Source: Rhodothermales bacterium (GTDB lineage Bacteria > Bacteroidota > Rhodothermia > Rhodothermales > JANQRZ01). From it: DNA of 64,000 bases. The notes under the pieces were generated by a model. It did no database searches, was not told the origin of the DNA, and saw only the letters and a list, made by a program, of their open reading frames with translations. The stretch lies in contig JANQRZ010000014.1 of NCBI GenBank assembly GCA_028284265.1, positions 124,001-188,000 on the forward strand. Direction: 5' to 3'. Position 1 is the first letter of the stretch, and every line of letters begins with the position of its first letter. Position numbers and translations under genes: made by a program. Shown piece after piece: positions 1 through 9,035 of the stretch.

Positions 1-4
1 CGTT

Positions 5-2095
5 ATGGGCATGATGACCAAGATGCGCGAGAGCACAGGTGTGGTTCTCTGGATTCTCGTTCTCTCGTTCGGCGGCCTGTGGGTCCTTCAGGACTCTGGT
101 GCCCTTGACAATATCGGCCTGCAACAGCGCCAGAACATCGCCGTCGTCAACGGCGAGCCTGTGCTCTACGAGGAGTATACGCGCGCGCTCGAACAGGAGG
201 TCCGCAACTACCAGCAGCAGACGGGTGAGTCGGCCACGCAAGCCCTCCGCGATCAGTACTCCGACACGGTCTACGATCGCCTCATCGAGAACAAGCTGCG
301 CGAGCGCGAGATGGACCGCCTCGGCATCCGCGTCACCGACGCTGAGGTCCAGAACCTCTTCACCGGCCCGAACCCAGACCCCATCGTCCGCCAGCTTTTC
401 GCCGGCGCGGATGGCGAACTCGACCGGGGCCTGCTCCAGAGCGCCATCGACAACCCCGAGGCCACGCAGGACCTGATCGCCATCGAGGAATACCTCCGCA
501 GCAAGCGCCGCGCTGAGAAACTGAACGCGCTCTTCGGGGCCGCCGTCCGCGTGACCGACGCCGAAGTTGACGCGGAGTACATCCGCCGCAACCGGACGGC
601 ACAGGGTCGCTACATCGCCCTCCGCTACGCCGAGATTCCCGACAGCGCTGTCGCGGTGACCGAGCGCGACTTCCGAGCCTACTACGACGACAACCGCGAC
701 GACTATGCCCGCGAGCGGACCGTCACCGTGGATTTCGTCACGCTCTCGCAGGAACCGAGCGCCGAGGATTCCGCCTCCGTCCTGAGCGACCTCGCCGACC
801 TCACCGACGCCTTTGCCGCTGCCGAGGATGACTCGGTGTTCGTCCTCCAGAACTTCTCGCAGGTGCCCTATACCGGAGCCTACGTCGGGCCGGGCAACAT
901 GGACACCGCCTTGGCTGAAGCCATCTTCGCTGACCCGACGGTGGGCCGTGTCGCTGGCCCGGTGCTCGTTGGCGATCAGGCACGGCTCGTCAAGATCACG
1001 GATGTCCGTTCGACCGGCAATACCGCCGTCCGCGCCCGCCACATCCTCTTCGGCAACCGGGGTGACACGGACGAGCAGCGCGAGGCCCAGCGCCAGCAAG
1101 CGCTCGACATCCGGCAGCGCCTCCAGAGCGGCGAATCCTTCGAGACCCTCGCCCGTCAGTATTCGCAGGACCCCGGCAGCGCCGCACGCGGTGGCGACCT
1201 CGGCTGGTTCGGCGAGGGCCGGATGGTCGCACCGTTTGAGGAAGCAGCCTTCGGAGCACGCATCGGCGATGTCGTCGGTCCCGTAGCGACAGACTTCGGG
1301 TTCCACCTGATCCGCGTCGAAGAGCGCACTGACGTTGAAGTCCAATTTGCGCAGGTTGCCCAGTCCGTCGGCGTCACCTCCGCCACCCTCCGCGCCGTCC
1401 GCGACAAGGCCGACGACCTGACCTACTACACCGAGGAAGGTGGCGACTTCGCCGCCGAGGCTGAACGCCTCGGGCTGGACCTCCAGCAAGCCGTTGTCCA
1501 AGGCGACCAAGCCTTCATCCCCGGCCTCGGCAACAGCCGCGCCGTGCGGAGCTTCATCGCCCGTGCCCAACCCGGCGACGTGTCTGACGTAATCGACACC
1601 GGCACCGACTTCGTCGTCGTCCGCGTGGCCGAGGTCGAGCCGGAGGGCTTCCGCTCCTTCGAGGACGTGCGCGCTGAGATCGAGCCGCGTGTCCGGCTGG
1701 AAAAGAAGAAAGAGGTGCAAGCCGCCAAGCTCCGCGAGGCGAGCGGTGGGCTGGACCAACTCGGTGCCGCTGTGGGTGCCCCCGTCCGCACCACGCAGGA
1801 CCTCGCGCTCTCAGCTACGACGGTGCCCGGTCTCGGGCGTGAGCCTGCCTTCATCGGCACGCTCCTCGGGCTGGACCAAGGCGAGACCTCGGGCGTTGTG
1901 ACCGGCGAGAACTCGGTGTTCGTCATCGAGTCCACCAGCGTCACTGACGCCGACGTGTCGGCTATGACCGCCGAGGAGCGGACGGCGCTGAAGACCGAAC
2001 TCACGAACCAGCGGCGGCAGCGCCTCCAGTCGCAGTGGATCGAGAAGCTCCGCGACGCCGCCGACATCGAGGACCACCGCTCGCTGTTCTTCTAG
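5..2095 (+). CDS. PpiD/SurA-type peptidylprolyl isomerase, membrane-anchored
   Basis: A 696-aa periplasmic foldase. The N-terminus ([13 protein letters not shown]) leads into a single membrane anchor at about residues 12-30, as in PpiD. A SurA-like N-domain follows, then a parvulin (rotamase) domain at about 338-445 with the hallmarks [20 protein letters not shown] and GFHLIRV. The C-terminal third resembles a second, degenerate chaperone/PPIase region, the usual Bacteroidota PpiD layout. It probably catalyses prolyl isomerisation and assists folding of envelope proteins. The start is only 5 bases from the window edge. ATGs at 5, 14 and 17 are all possible and the ribosome-binding site lies outside or at the edge. 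It ends in a shared terminator opposite dapF. Confidence 0.9.
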   Translation: MGMMTKMRESTGVVLWILVLSFGGLWVLQDSGALDNIGLQQRQNIAVVNGEPVLYEEYTRALEQEVRNYQQQTGESATQALRDQYSDTVYDRLIENKLREREMDRLGIRVTDAEVQNLFTGPNPDPIVRQLFAGADGELDRGLLQSAIDNPEATQDLIAIEEYLRSKRRAEKLNALFGAAVRVTDAEVDAEYIRRNRTAQGRYIALRYAEIPDSAVAVTERDFRAYYDDNRDDYARERTVTVDFVTLSQEPSAEDSASVLSDLADLTDAFAAAEDDSVFVLQNFSQVPYTGAYVGPGNMDTALAEAIFADPTVGRVAGPVLVGDQARLVKITDVRSTGNTAVRARHILFGNRGDTDEQREAQRQQALDIRQRLQSGESFETLARQYSQDPGSAARGGDLGWFGEGRMVAPFEEAAFGARIGDVVGPVATDFGFHLIRVEERTDVEVQFAQVAQSVGVTSATLRAVRDKADDLTYYTEEGGDFAAEAERLGLDLQQAVVQGDQAFIPGLGNSRAVRSFIARAQPGDVSDVIDTGTDFVVVRVAEVEPEGFRSFEDVRAEIEPRVRLEKKKEVQAAKLREASGGLDQLGAAVGAPVRTTQDLALSATTVPGLGREPAFIGTLLGLDQGETSGVVTGENSVFVIESTSVTDADVSAMTAEERTALKTELTNQRRQRLQSQWIEKLRDAADIEDHRSLFF

Positions 2096-2128
2096 GACCG
2101 TACTCCTCGATAGCACCCAAAGCTTGTG

Positions 2129-2154
2129 TAGAGGCGACCGACTGGTCGCCTCTA
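2129..2154. terminator. Bidirectional hairpin between ppiD and dapF
   Basis: A perfect 11-bp stem (TAGAGGCGACC / GGTCGCCTCTA) with a GACT loop lies 33 nt after the ppiD-like stop and just beyond the dapF stop of the converging gene. A short T-containing tail follows on the plus strand (GCGTTTATAT). Its position between convergent genes suggests a shared terminator. Confidence 0.65.
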
Positions 2155-2159
2155 TGCGT

Positions 2160-2993
2160 TTATATCTCCAGCATGCCCTGATACACGGCGACGGCGGGGC
2201 CTTCGAGCCAGAGGTCGCGGACGTGCCCGTGCTCGTTGAGGGCGAAGCCGACACGGAGCGTCCCGCCGCGCGCGACGACCTCCACCTCCTCCCCGTCAAC
2301 GCGGTCCATTAGGCGTGCCACAAGCGCCGCCGCGAGCGCGCCCGTCCCGCAGGCCAGCGTCTCCCCCTCGACACCCTTCTCGAACGTCCGCACCTGCACC
2401 TTCGCCGGAGCCGCTGACTCGATCTGCACGAAGTTGACGTTGGCTCCCTCCGGGGCCAGCGCTGCGTCGTGCCGGATGCGCGGGCCGATCTTCTCGACGT
2501 TCGCCGTCGCCACGTCGCGGACGAAGACGACCGTGTGGTGGGTGCCGGTCCAGATGTAGGACACCGTCCCGCCTGCCGCGAGCACCCGCTGCGCGTCGAA
2601 GTGCTTCGGGTTCGGGACGAACAGGCGCACATTGGCCTCTGGGTCGTCGGGGACAGAGGCTTGGTAGACACCATCATCGGAGGCGAAGACGAGCGGCTCG
2701 GAAATCAGCCCTCCGGCGCGGGCGAAGCGGGCGAGACAGCGCGCCCCGTTGCCGCACATCCCGGCCCGCGAGCCGTCGGGATTGACGTACTGCATCCGGT
2801 AGTCGTGCCCCTCCTCCTCGGGCGAACTCAGCGCGAGCACCCCGTCGGCCCCAACGCCGAAGCGGCGCGGGCAGAAGCGCCGAGCGAGATCAGCCAGTTC
2901 ATCGTAGGAGAGGTGGAGGAAGCGGTTGTCGAGGACGATGAAATCGTTCCCCGCACCGTGCATCTTGGTGAACGGGACGACGAGCTTGGGCAT
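2160..2993 (-). CDS. dapF: Diaminopimelate epimerase
   Basis: A 277-aa enzyme converting LL-diaminopimelate to meso-diaminopimelate for lysine and peptidoglycan synthesis. It carries the two catalytic cysteine motifs of the family, MCGNGARC near residue 80 and ACGTGA near residue 215, plus the N-terminal MHGAGNDF signature. The length is normal. The ATG at 2993 is immediately preceded by an octamer-repeat leader and has no obvious Shine-Dalgarno sequence. It is divergent from the phoH gene. Confidence 0.95.
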   Translation of the reverse strand: MPKLVVPFTKMHGAGNDFIVLDNRFLHLSYDELADLARRFCPRRFGVGADGVLALSSPEEEGHDYRMQYVNPDGSRAGMCGNGARCLARFARAGGLISEPLVFASDDGVYQASVPDDPEANVRLFVPNPKHFDAQRVLAAGGTVSYIWTGTHHTVVFVRDVATANVEKIGPRIRHDAALAPEGANVNFVQIESAAPAKVQVRTFEKGVEGETLACGTGALAAALVARLMDRVDGEEVEVVARGGTLRVGFALNEHGHVRDLWLEGPAVAVYQGMLEI

Positions 2994-3024
2994 TGGGTGA
3001 TTGACTGACTGAGTGATTCCTTCG
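2994..3024 (-). repeat. Octamer-periodic leader before dapF
   Basis: Read on the minus strand, the bases directly before the dapF ATG are spaced copies of a CAATCACC/CAGTCAGT-like unit ending in ATCACCCA-ATG. The same ending precedes panC and fumC, and a related array precedes phoH. No function is known to me. Confidence 0.55.
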
Positions 3025-3099
3025 GAAGCCTAGCGGGTGGGCTGATTGAAGAGCCAGAGTAAACCACTAAACTAACCCCTCCGGCAACTCACAAGGAAA

Positions 3100-3137
3100 C
3101 CAATCACCCAATCAGCGAATTACCCAATCACCCAATA
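3100..3137 (+). repeat. Octamer-periodic leader upstream of phoH
   Basis: Nearly five 8-nt units (CCAATCAC, CCAATCAG, CGAATTAC, CCAATCAC, CCAATAG) run in tandem in the phoH leader. In dapF, panC and fumC the equivalent array ends in the start ATG. Here the corresponding triplet reads ATA, and translation probably begins 24 nt further on at TTG. The array is complementary to the dapF-side leader, so the dapF-phoH spacer could fold on itself. Confidence 0.55.
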
Positions 3138-3161
3138 GACATCACCCTATCCACTTCTCGC

Positions 3162-4118
3162 TTGGCCGAAAAAACTCTCACCATCGAAGGCGTCGAGCCG
3201 CTCCTGCTGTTCGGCTTCAACGACACCTATCTCCGCACCATCGAAGCGGCATTTGCCGACACCCGGATCACGGCGCGCGGGCAGCAACTCTTCCTCAAAG
3301 GCGACGAGGAGTCGATCCGACGCATCGAGCAGGTGCTCGGCGAAATGACGCGCATCCTGACGCGCAACGGCAACCTCACCGAGCGCGACGTGGACACCGT
3401 CCTCGACCTCACGACGGTCGGCAACGGATTGCCGCGTGCGGACACGACGGACGTCGTCCTCTTCACGCCATCGGGCGGCGTCATCAAGGCCAAGACGCCG
3501 GGACAGGTTCGCCTTGTCGAATCGGCGCGACAGAACGACATTGCGTTTGCGGTCGGTCCGGCGGGGACAGGAAAGACCTACCTCGCGGTCGCCCTCGCGG
3601 TCTCGGCGCTCAAGAGTCGGCAGGTGAAGAAGCTCATCCTCAGCCGCCCGGCGGTCGAGGCAGGCGAGAGCCTCGGCTTCCTGCCGGGCGACTTCCGCGA
3701 CAAGATCGACCCCTACCTCCGCCCGCTCTACGACGCGCTCGAAGACATGATTCCGCGCGACAAGCTCGCGGCCTACCTCGACCAGAACGTCGTCGAGATC
3801 GTCCCGCTCGCCTACATGCGCGGGCGCACCCTGTCGAGTGCCTTCGTGATTTTGGACGAGGCGCAGAACGCGACGGCGGCCCAGATGAAGATGTTCCTCA
3901 CCCGCCTCGGCCCCGGCTCCCGCTGCATCATCACGGGCGACGTGACCCAGACCGACCTCCCGAACCGCGCCGACAGCGGCCTCGTTCACGCCACCCGCAT
4001 ACTGCACGGCGTCGATGGGATCGACTTCGTCGAGTTCAACCGGGGCGACGTGGTCCGCCACCGCCTCGTGATGGACATCATCGAGGCCTACGAGAAGCAC
4101 GAGGACGAGAAGGAGTGA
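3162..4118 (+). CDS. PhoH-family ATPase
   Basis: A 318-aa cytoplasmic PhoH/YbeZ-type P-loop ATPase. The Walker A motif is GPAGTGKTYLA near residue 130 and the Walker B segment is AFVILDEAQNAT near 228. The family is linked to RNA metabolism and ribosome maturation together with YbeY. The start is TTG at 3162, which fits the conserved N-terminus; no in-frame ATG exists nearby. The stop overlaps the GTG start of the downstream MBL-fold gene (GTGA), indicating translational coupling. Confidence 0.92.
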   Translation: MAEKTLTIEGVEPLLLFGFNDTYLRTIEAAFADTRITARGQQLFLKGDEESIRRIEQVLGEMTRILTRNGNLTERDVDTVLDLTTVGNGLPRADTTDVVLFTPSGGVIKAKTPGQVRLVESARQNDIAFAVGPAGTGKTYLAVALAVSALKSRQVKKLILSRPAVEAGESLGFLPGDFRDKIDPYLRPLYDALEDMIPRDKLAAYLDQNVVEIVPLAYMRGRTLSSAFVILDEAQNATAAQMKMFLTRLGPGSRCIITGDVTQTDLPNRADSGLVHATRILHGVDGIDFVEFNRGDVVRHRLVMDIIEAYEKHEDEKE

Positions 4119-4903
4119 TTGAATACGGCGACCTTCGCATCTGGCCTCTCCCCGAGGGCCGCTTCACCGTCGGCTGGGACAAGCGCTTCGTGCCGCACGT
4201 CGAGGGCGAAGCACAACCTCCGGCGACGCTGTTCATCTCCGTCACCCCGTTCCTCGTCGAGACGCCGAGCGAGGTGCTCCTCCTCGACACCGGGCTGGGT
4301 GAGTACGCCCACGGGCGCGACGCGACGTTCCTCACCGACGGTATCCGCCGCGCCGGGTTCGAGCGAGAAGCCGTCACCAAAGTCCTCCTCTCGCACCTCC
4401 ACTTCGACCACGCGGGCGGCACCGTGCTCGACGCAAGCGGCATGGACCTCCCCACCTTCCCGAACGCCGAGTATGTTGTGCAAGCGGGTGAGATGGACGC
4501 GCCCTATTCGGGTGTCTCCGCCGAAGCTCGCGACCGTGTAATCCACACGCTCGACACGGCGGGCCAACTCGTGACCGTCGAGGGCAGCGGCTGGCTGACC
4601 GACGAGATCGAGTTTGAGCGTACGGGCGGTCACACGCGCGACCACCAACTGTTCCGCCTCCACACCGCCGGGCGCACCCTCGTCTTCGGCGGCGACGTGG
4701 TGCCGAGTCCGGGCCAGATCACCCGCTCGTTCCGGGCCAAGTACGACTTCGACCCCGAGCGCTCGCAGGCCGAGCGCAAGCGGATCGTCGGCGATGCCGC
4801 CGAGGGCGGACACCTACTCCTACTCTACCACTCAACCGAAGCACCCGCCGCGTTCGTGGACGAAGCCACGCATGGCTTCCGCGTCGAGCCGGTGACCGTC
4901 TAG
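4115..4903 (+). CDS. MBL-fold metallo-hydrolase
   Basis: A 262-aa metallo-beta-lactamase-fold protein. The metal-binding motif HLHFDHAGG lies near residues 95-103, a further His near 170 (GGHTRDH), an Asp in FGGDVVPS and a final His in LLYHSTEAP. This matches the zinc-dependent hydrolases that include lactonases, but the substrate cannot be told from sequence. It begins with GTG overlapping the phoH stop by 4 nt and so is probably co-translated with it. Confidence 0.85.
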   Translation: MIEYGDLRIWPLPEGRFTVGWDKRFVPHVEGEAQPPATLFISVTPFLVETPSEVLLLDTGLGEYAHGRDATFLTDGIRRAGFEREAVTKVLLSHLHFDHAGGTVLDASGMDLPTFPNAEYVVQAGEMDAPYSGVSAEARDRVIHTLDTAGQLVTVEGSGWLTDEIEFERTGGHTRDHQLFRLHTAGRTLVFGGDVVPSPGQITRSFRAKYDFDPERSQAERKRIVGDAAEGGHLLLLYHSTEAPAAFVDEATHGFRVEPVTV

Positions 4904-4966
4904 CCATCAGTAGTGCTTGGCGAGCAAGAGCATCTCCTACCACAAAGACAGAAGGGGTTTATTGCC

Positions 4967-5491
4967 ATGAAGACTTCGTTCCGTTCAGCAGCCAAAGCGA
5001 CTATCGAAGTAGTGGGCCTTATCGCTGTGGTCTTGTCTCTGCTACTGGTAGCCTATGAGGTTCGCCAGTCCAATCTTATAGCACAGGCAACCATCACGTA
5101 TGAGATCGGGAGGGACGTCAACCGGTTCAACGAACGGGGCTATGCCGATCCGCAGTTCACCGAGTTGCTAGTCAAGCTTCAGGATCCGGCCTTTGTGCCC
5201 TCCGAGGTAGACGCTATGCGGACGACCCTTCTCGCGCACCGATTCGTGAACATCTGGACCGTCCAGGAGAAGGCTCACCGCAATGGCCTTCTCTCAGACG
5301 AACAGTTTGCTTTTACCCGGGCCGACGTTATAACGGTCATGAATGCGTTCCCTGCGCTTATTCGGTCATGGAAGTACGTCCTACGTGACCAACCGAGCCT
5401 CAAAGAAAGCCTCGTTCTCGAACCTATCGTGACGGCCGTCTCAGCAGAGGACTCGTCCGCGAGCACCATCGCCCCGGACAACGACCTCTAA
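4967..5491 (+). CDS. Hypothetical single-pass membrane protein
   Basis: A 174-aa protein of unknown function. I chose the ATG at 4967 because it is preceded by a purine-rich AGAAGGGG at 4950-4957 and opens a standard topology: a short basic N-terminus, one membrane helix at about residues 12-30 (VVGLIAVVLSLLLVAYEV), then a soluble part with a pattern common in small marine-bacterial proteins (EVRQSNLIAQA, DPQFTELLVKL). The codon use and GC are slightly lower than in its neighbours. No catalytic motif is visible. Confidence 0.7.
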   Translation: MKTSFRSAAKATIEVVGLIAVVLSLLLVAYEVRQSNLIAQATITYEIGRDVNRFNERGYADPQFTELLVKLQDPAFVPSEVDAMRTTLLAHRFVNIWTVQEKAHRNGLLSDEQFAFTRADVITVMNAFPALIRSWKYVLRDQPSLKESLVLEPIVTAVSAEDSSASTIAPDNDL

Positions 5492-5581
5492 CTGCCGCGT
5501 GTCACGAAGCAGTCAGGCTGGCAGAACTTCTGCCGCCTCTAGTTCGCACGTATGAGCGTGACAGTGCGACAGTGAGCCAAG

Positions 5582-6625
5582 TCAGAGCGACCGAAGCGCC
5601 TGCCAGTAGGCGTAGGCAGACTTAGCCGTGCCATCGTTCTCGCGGAGACTCACATGGTTGAAGACGCCACTCGCCGCCTCCGTGTTGGGGTCGTGCGGAA
5701 AAACCCAGATGAGTGCCTCGACGGACTCATCGCGAGTGATCGTCAACAGGCGAAGCAGATAGTCAATTTGCGCCTGTTCGCTCGTTTCCACCATTGGTGC
5801 CGCGATCTCCTCGGACGGCCAGCCGGTCTCCGTGATCATGAGAGGTCGATCCGTGTAGGCGCGCAGCGCATCGAAATAATTGACCGGCACATCGGCAGGG
5901 CGGTTGAAATCGAGCCAAGGATAGGTCGTAATCGTGATGAGATCGAGCCGTTCGCCAAAACGCTCAATGAGGTAGAGGTGCTCCTCATGCGGTTCTCCCG
6001 TGAGGAAGGCCGCCCCGATCATCGTCTCATACTGGAGATTGGTTGCTACAAGTGTACCGGGCGATACGGCCTTGATGGCGTCATAGGCCTCCGCGTAGAC
6101 CGCAATGAAATCCTCATAGCCCTGCTCACTCTTCTCGAAGTAGCGGTTGCTCTCGACGCCGAGCAGGAGGATCTCTGGCCGGTGTGTCGCTGCAATGGCG
6201 ACGGCAACCTCTCGGAAGGCGTCCCCATTCACCTCGAAGTAGGTGTCAGCCTCTTGCTGCGTCATCGCGTCCGGCTCGAAACCAAGCGCGATGTAGGGAA
6301 CTGTGCCTGTACCCGCCGTGACCGTGTACGCGAGGTCTACCTGCGTCGGGATATGCTCTGCTGTCAAGTCGGCATCCCAAGCGACATGCACGCCGAAGCG
6401 CTCTCCATAGTCCGGCAACCTAGCGAAGAGGTCTTGCCAGTCGTCCTCTACCGGATTCGGCCAGTTTCGGGGCACGAAACCCGCTGTGCCTATCGAAAAA
6501 GATCGCGCCTCGATGGGCAACTCATCCACGAGCGGATCGGGGTCCAGCAGCGGGGCTGGCTCCTTGCTATCGCACCCAGCAAAAGCCAACGCAACGCCGA
6601 GAAGAGCCAGCACGATACGATTCAT
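5582..6625 (-). CDS. Lipoprotein with glycoside-hydrolase-like TIM barrel
   Basis: A 347-aa protein starting at the ATG at 6625, which opens a lipoprotein signal peptide (LLGVALAFAGC, lipobox Cys18). The rest resembles a clan GH-A (beta/alpha)8 glycosidase: LLLGVESNRYFE supplies a plausible acid/base Glu and MITETGWPSEE a plausible nucleophile Glu, with TITTYPWLDF between them. The pattern recalls endo-beta-galactanase/GH53- or GH17-like proteins, but I cannot assign a family or substrate. Its ATG overlaps the stop of the Nudix gene upstream (ATGA), so it is the last member of a coupled run. Confidence 0.7.
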   Translation of the reverse strand: MNRIVLALLGVALAFAGCDSKEPAPLLDPDPLVDELPIEARSFSIGTAGFVPRNWPNPVEDDWQDLFARLPDYGERFGVHVAWDADLTAEHIPTQVDLAYTVTAGTGTVPYIALGFEPDAMTQQEADTYFEVNGDAFREVAVAIAATHRPEILLLGVESNRYFEKSEQGYEDFIAVYAEAYDAIKAVSPGTLVATNLQYETMIGAAFLTGEPHEEHLYLIERFGERLDLITITTYPWLDFNRPADVPVNYFDALRAYTDRPLMITETGWPSEEIAAPMVETSEQAQIDYLLRLLTITRDESVEALIWVFPHDPNTEAASGVFNHVSLRENDGTAKSAYAYWQALRSL

Positions 6626-7269
6626 AGTTGACCTCCCTCGCGTTTGATCAAGACAAGCAGTTCGGCGAGCATCATCGCCGTCGCACCCCAGATTCTGAAG
6701 TCGCCGAACGCGAAGTAGGGAATCTCGATTTCGCGCCCCCGGATCGTCCACAGGCCCGAGGTGCGGCTCGCCGGGTCCAGAAGCGCAGGCAGCGGGACCT
6801 CGATGATCACATCGACCTCCTCCTCCTGCGGTCGGAAGACCGGTCGCTCACTGATCGCCGCGACGATAGGCGTGACCGTGAAATCAGACGGCGGGATGTA
6901 AAGGTCGGTCATCACGCCGAGCACGTCTGGCTCCTCGGGATCGACCCCGATCTCCTCCCACCCCTCGCGGAGCGCGGCTTCAATGGGGGTCTCCCCTTCG
7001 TCGATGCTGCCACCGGGGAACGAAATCTGGCCGCTGTGTGCCTTGAGATCCGCGTTGCGCTGGGTGAGCACAACGGCGGTGGTGCCGTCCATCGGATAGA
7101 GCAGCGCGAGGACAGCGGCGCGGCGAGCGTTTTGCTGCGCCTCGTCCCACTGCTCGGGCGCGCCTCGCTGCGGCGGCCCCATCGTGAGCTGCGCGTCCAG
7201 CCCAGGCAGCGGCCCGGCCAGCCGCTCACGCAGCACCTCTACCAATTCAGCGTGCGGCGGCAGCGTCAC
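6622..7269 (-). CDS. CoA-pyrophosphatase-like Nudix hydrolase
   Basis: A 215-aa protein with the Nudix box GGSIDEGETPIEAALREGWE followed by EIGV, directly preceded by the CoA-hydrolase (NudL-type) extension LKAHSGQISFPGG. It probably cleaves CoA or a related nucleotide diphosphate. The start is GTG at 7269, overlapping the SDR stop by 4 nt; the in-frame extension upstream of it is not conserved-looking. Its stop overlaps the lipoprotein start. Confidence 0.85.
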   Translation of the reverse strand: MTLPPHAELVEVLRERLAGPLPGLDAQLTMGPPQRGAPEQWDEAQQNARRAAVLALLYPMDGTTAVVLTQRNADLKAHSGQISFPGGSIDEGETPIEAALREGWEEIGVDPEEPDVLGVMTDLYIPPSDFTVTPIVAAISERPVFRPQEEEVDVIIEVPLPALLDPASRTSGLWTIRGREIEIPYFAFGDFRIWGATAMMLAELLVLIKREGGQL

Positions 7270-8024
7270 CCCTCCTCCCGGTCGATGAGAGAGACCGACG
7301 ACTGCGCGGTCGGCATCATGATGACTTCGGCGATGTTGACGTGCGGTGGTCGGGCGGCGCACCAAACAACAGCCTCGGCCACGTCTCTGGCCTGAAGCGG
7401 GGTCGTGGTCGAGTAGACGGTATCGGCACGGTCGGCGTCGCCGTCGAAGCGAACAAGCGAGAAGTCGGTCTCGGTGAGACCGGGATCGACGGTCGAGACG
7501 CGGACGGGCTTGCCGTGCAGGTCAACTTTGAGGCCCCGCGTGATGGCATCGACGGCGTGCTTGGTGGCGCAGTAGACCGAACCGCCTGCGTAGACACCGT
7601 GCCCGGCGGTCGAGCCGATGTTGATGATGTGCCCGCGTCCGCGCGCGATCATCCCCGGTACGACAGCCCGCGTAACCCACAATAACCCTTTCACGTTGGT
7701 GTCGAGCATTGTGTCGATCTGCTCGTCGGTGTGCTCCCACACCGGCTGGAGGCCCCGCGAGAGGCCCGCGTTGTTGACGAGCACATCAATCGCCTGCCAC
7801 GCCTCGGGTAACCCGGCGATGGCTTCGTTCACCGCCGATGCGTCACGGACATCGAGCGCGAGGAGGTGCGTATTCGGACCTAGCTGCGCCGCGAGTTCGT
7901 TCAGCCGATCTTCGCGCCGGGCGGCAAGAATCAGCCGCGCCCCGACCTCGGCGAACGCTTCGGCGCAGGCACGCCCGATGCCTGCCGAGGCTCCGGTAAT
8001 GAGAACGGTTTGGTCGCGAAGCAT
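7266..8024 (-). CDS. Short-chain dehydrogenase/reductase
   Basis: A 252-aa SDR oxidoreductase. It has the NAD(P) motif TGASAGIGRA at about residues 9-18, NNAG near 90, the catalytic Ser in NIGSTAG and the YxxxK pair in YCATKHAV. The YdfG/serine-dehydrogenase-like subgroup fits the length. The start (ATG at 8024) shares one base with the stop of the upstream dehydrogenase gene (TGATG). The substrate is unknown. Confidence 0.88.
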   Translation of the reverse strand: MLRDQTVLITGASAGIGRACAEAFAEVGARLILAARREDRLNELAAQLGPNTHLLALDVRDASAVNEAIAGLPEAWQAIDVLVNNAGLSRGLQPVWEHTDEQIDTMLDTNVKGLLWVTRAVVPGMIARGRGHIINIGSTAGHGVYAGGSVYCATKHAVDAITRGLKVDLHGKPVRVSTVDPGLTETDFSLVRFDGDADRADTVYSTTTPLQARDVAEAVVWCAARPPHVNIAEVIMMPTAQSSVSLIDREEG

Positions 8025-8884
8025 CAGCTTTGGGAGTAGTCGTAAAACCCACGTCCCGACTTCCGACCGAGTCGCCCGGCGACGACCATCTTCCGCAAGA
8101 GCGGGCACGGGCGGTACTTCGAGTCGCCGAGTTCGCGGTGCAACACTTCCATGATCGAGAGACACACGTCAAGGCCGATGAAGTCGGCGAGCGTGAGCGG
8201 CCCCATCGGGTGGGCCATGCCGAGCTGCATCACAGTGTCGATGTCCTTCGGCTCGGCGACGCCCTCCATCACGCAGTAGATCGCCTCGTTGATCATCGGC
8301 ATGAGGATGCGGTTCGAGACAAAGCCCGCGTAGTCGTTCACCTCGACCGGTGTCTTGCCGAGCTTCTCCGATAGGTCGTAGATCGTCTGGAACGTCTGGT
8401 CCGAGGTCTCCAGCCCGCGCACAATCTCGACGAGCTTCATGACCGGCACCGGGTTGAAGAAGTGCATTCCGATGACCTGCGCCGGGCGCTCGGTGTCAGC
8501 GGCGATCTGGGTGATCGAGATGGACGACGTGTTCGAGGCGAGGATGGCGTCGGGCTTCGTCGCCTTATCAAGAGCGCGGAAGATCTCGGCCTTGATGGTC
8601 GGATTCTCCGTTGCGGCTTCGATGACGAGGTCAGCTTCGGCGGTGTCGGCGGAGAGGTCGGTTGCACAGGTGATCCGGGCGAGGGTCTCGACCTGCTCGG
8701 CCTCGGTGATCTTCTCCTTGCTGACCTGCCGGGCGAGGTTCTTCTCGATGGTGGCGAGGCCTTGGTCGAGGCGGTCCTGGTTGACGTCGATCAGGGTGAC
8801 GTCGTGTCCAGCAAGGGCGCAGATGTGGGCGATGCCGTTGCCCATTGTGCCCGCGCCGATGACGGCGATGTGGTTGATGGTCAT
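8024..8884 (-). CDS. 3-hydroxybutyryl-CoA dehydrogenase
   Basis: A 286-aa (S)-3-hydroxyacyl-CoA dehydrogenase of the Hbd/PaaH type, acting in fatty-acid beta-oxidation or butanoate metabolism with NAD. The Rossmann motif [10 protein letters not shown] is at residues 10-19. The catalytic region [15 protein letters not shown] and the C-terminal [15 protein letters not shown] are intact. It is the first gene of a tightly coupled run (SDR, Nudix, lipoprotein). A thiolase lies upstream in the same orientation but is separated by a palindromic repeat. Confidence 0.92.
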   Translation of the reverse strand: MTINHIAVIGAGTMGNGIAHICALAGHDVTLIDVNQDRLDQGLATIEKNLARQVSKEKITEAEQVETLARITCATDLSADTAEADLVIEAATENPTIKAEIFRALDKATKPDAILASNTSSISITQIAADTERPAQVIGMHFFNPVPVMKLVEIVRGLETSDQTFQTIYDLSEKLGKTPVEVNDYAGFVSNRILMPMINEAIYCVMEGVAEPKDIDTVMQLGMAHPMGPLTLADFIGLDVCLSIMEVLHRELGDSKYRPCPLLRKMVVAGRLGRKSGRGFYDYSQS

Positions 8885-8925
8885 GGGTGAGGTGGTTGAG
8901 ACTAGCTGTTTCTAGAGATCACGCC

Positions 8926-9020
8926 TGTCATTGCGAGGAGGCTGAAAGCCGACGCGGCAATCTCCAAAGGACAAGCACGCCCGAGGAGATTGCTTCGTCG
9001 CTACGCTCCTTGCAATGACA
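8926..9020. repeat. Interspersed palindromic repeat (TGTCATTGCGAGGAG type)
   Basis: Imperfect inverted arms about 36-40 nt long begin with TGTCATTGCGAGGAG on the left and close with the complementary CTCCTTGCAATGACA on the right. The inner arm segments CGGCAATCTCC and GGAGATTGC pair around a loop of about 17 nt. This class of intergenic palindrome is widespread in bacteria. Here it sits after the thiolase gene and before hbd, where it may end or attenuate the transcript. Confidence 0.75.
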
Positions 9021-9035
9021 GCTAAAGGCGAGGGG

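Noticed and set aside
3147-4100. 317-codon minus-strand frame opposite phoH
   Set aside because: Antisense shadow of an intact PhoH ATPase gene, and its composition is not protein-like.
5520-5534. Perfect short palindrome GGCAGAA-C-TTCTGCC between two convergent genes
   Set aside because: Only 7-bp arms with a one-base centre and no T-run; too weak to call a terminator or operator.
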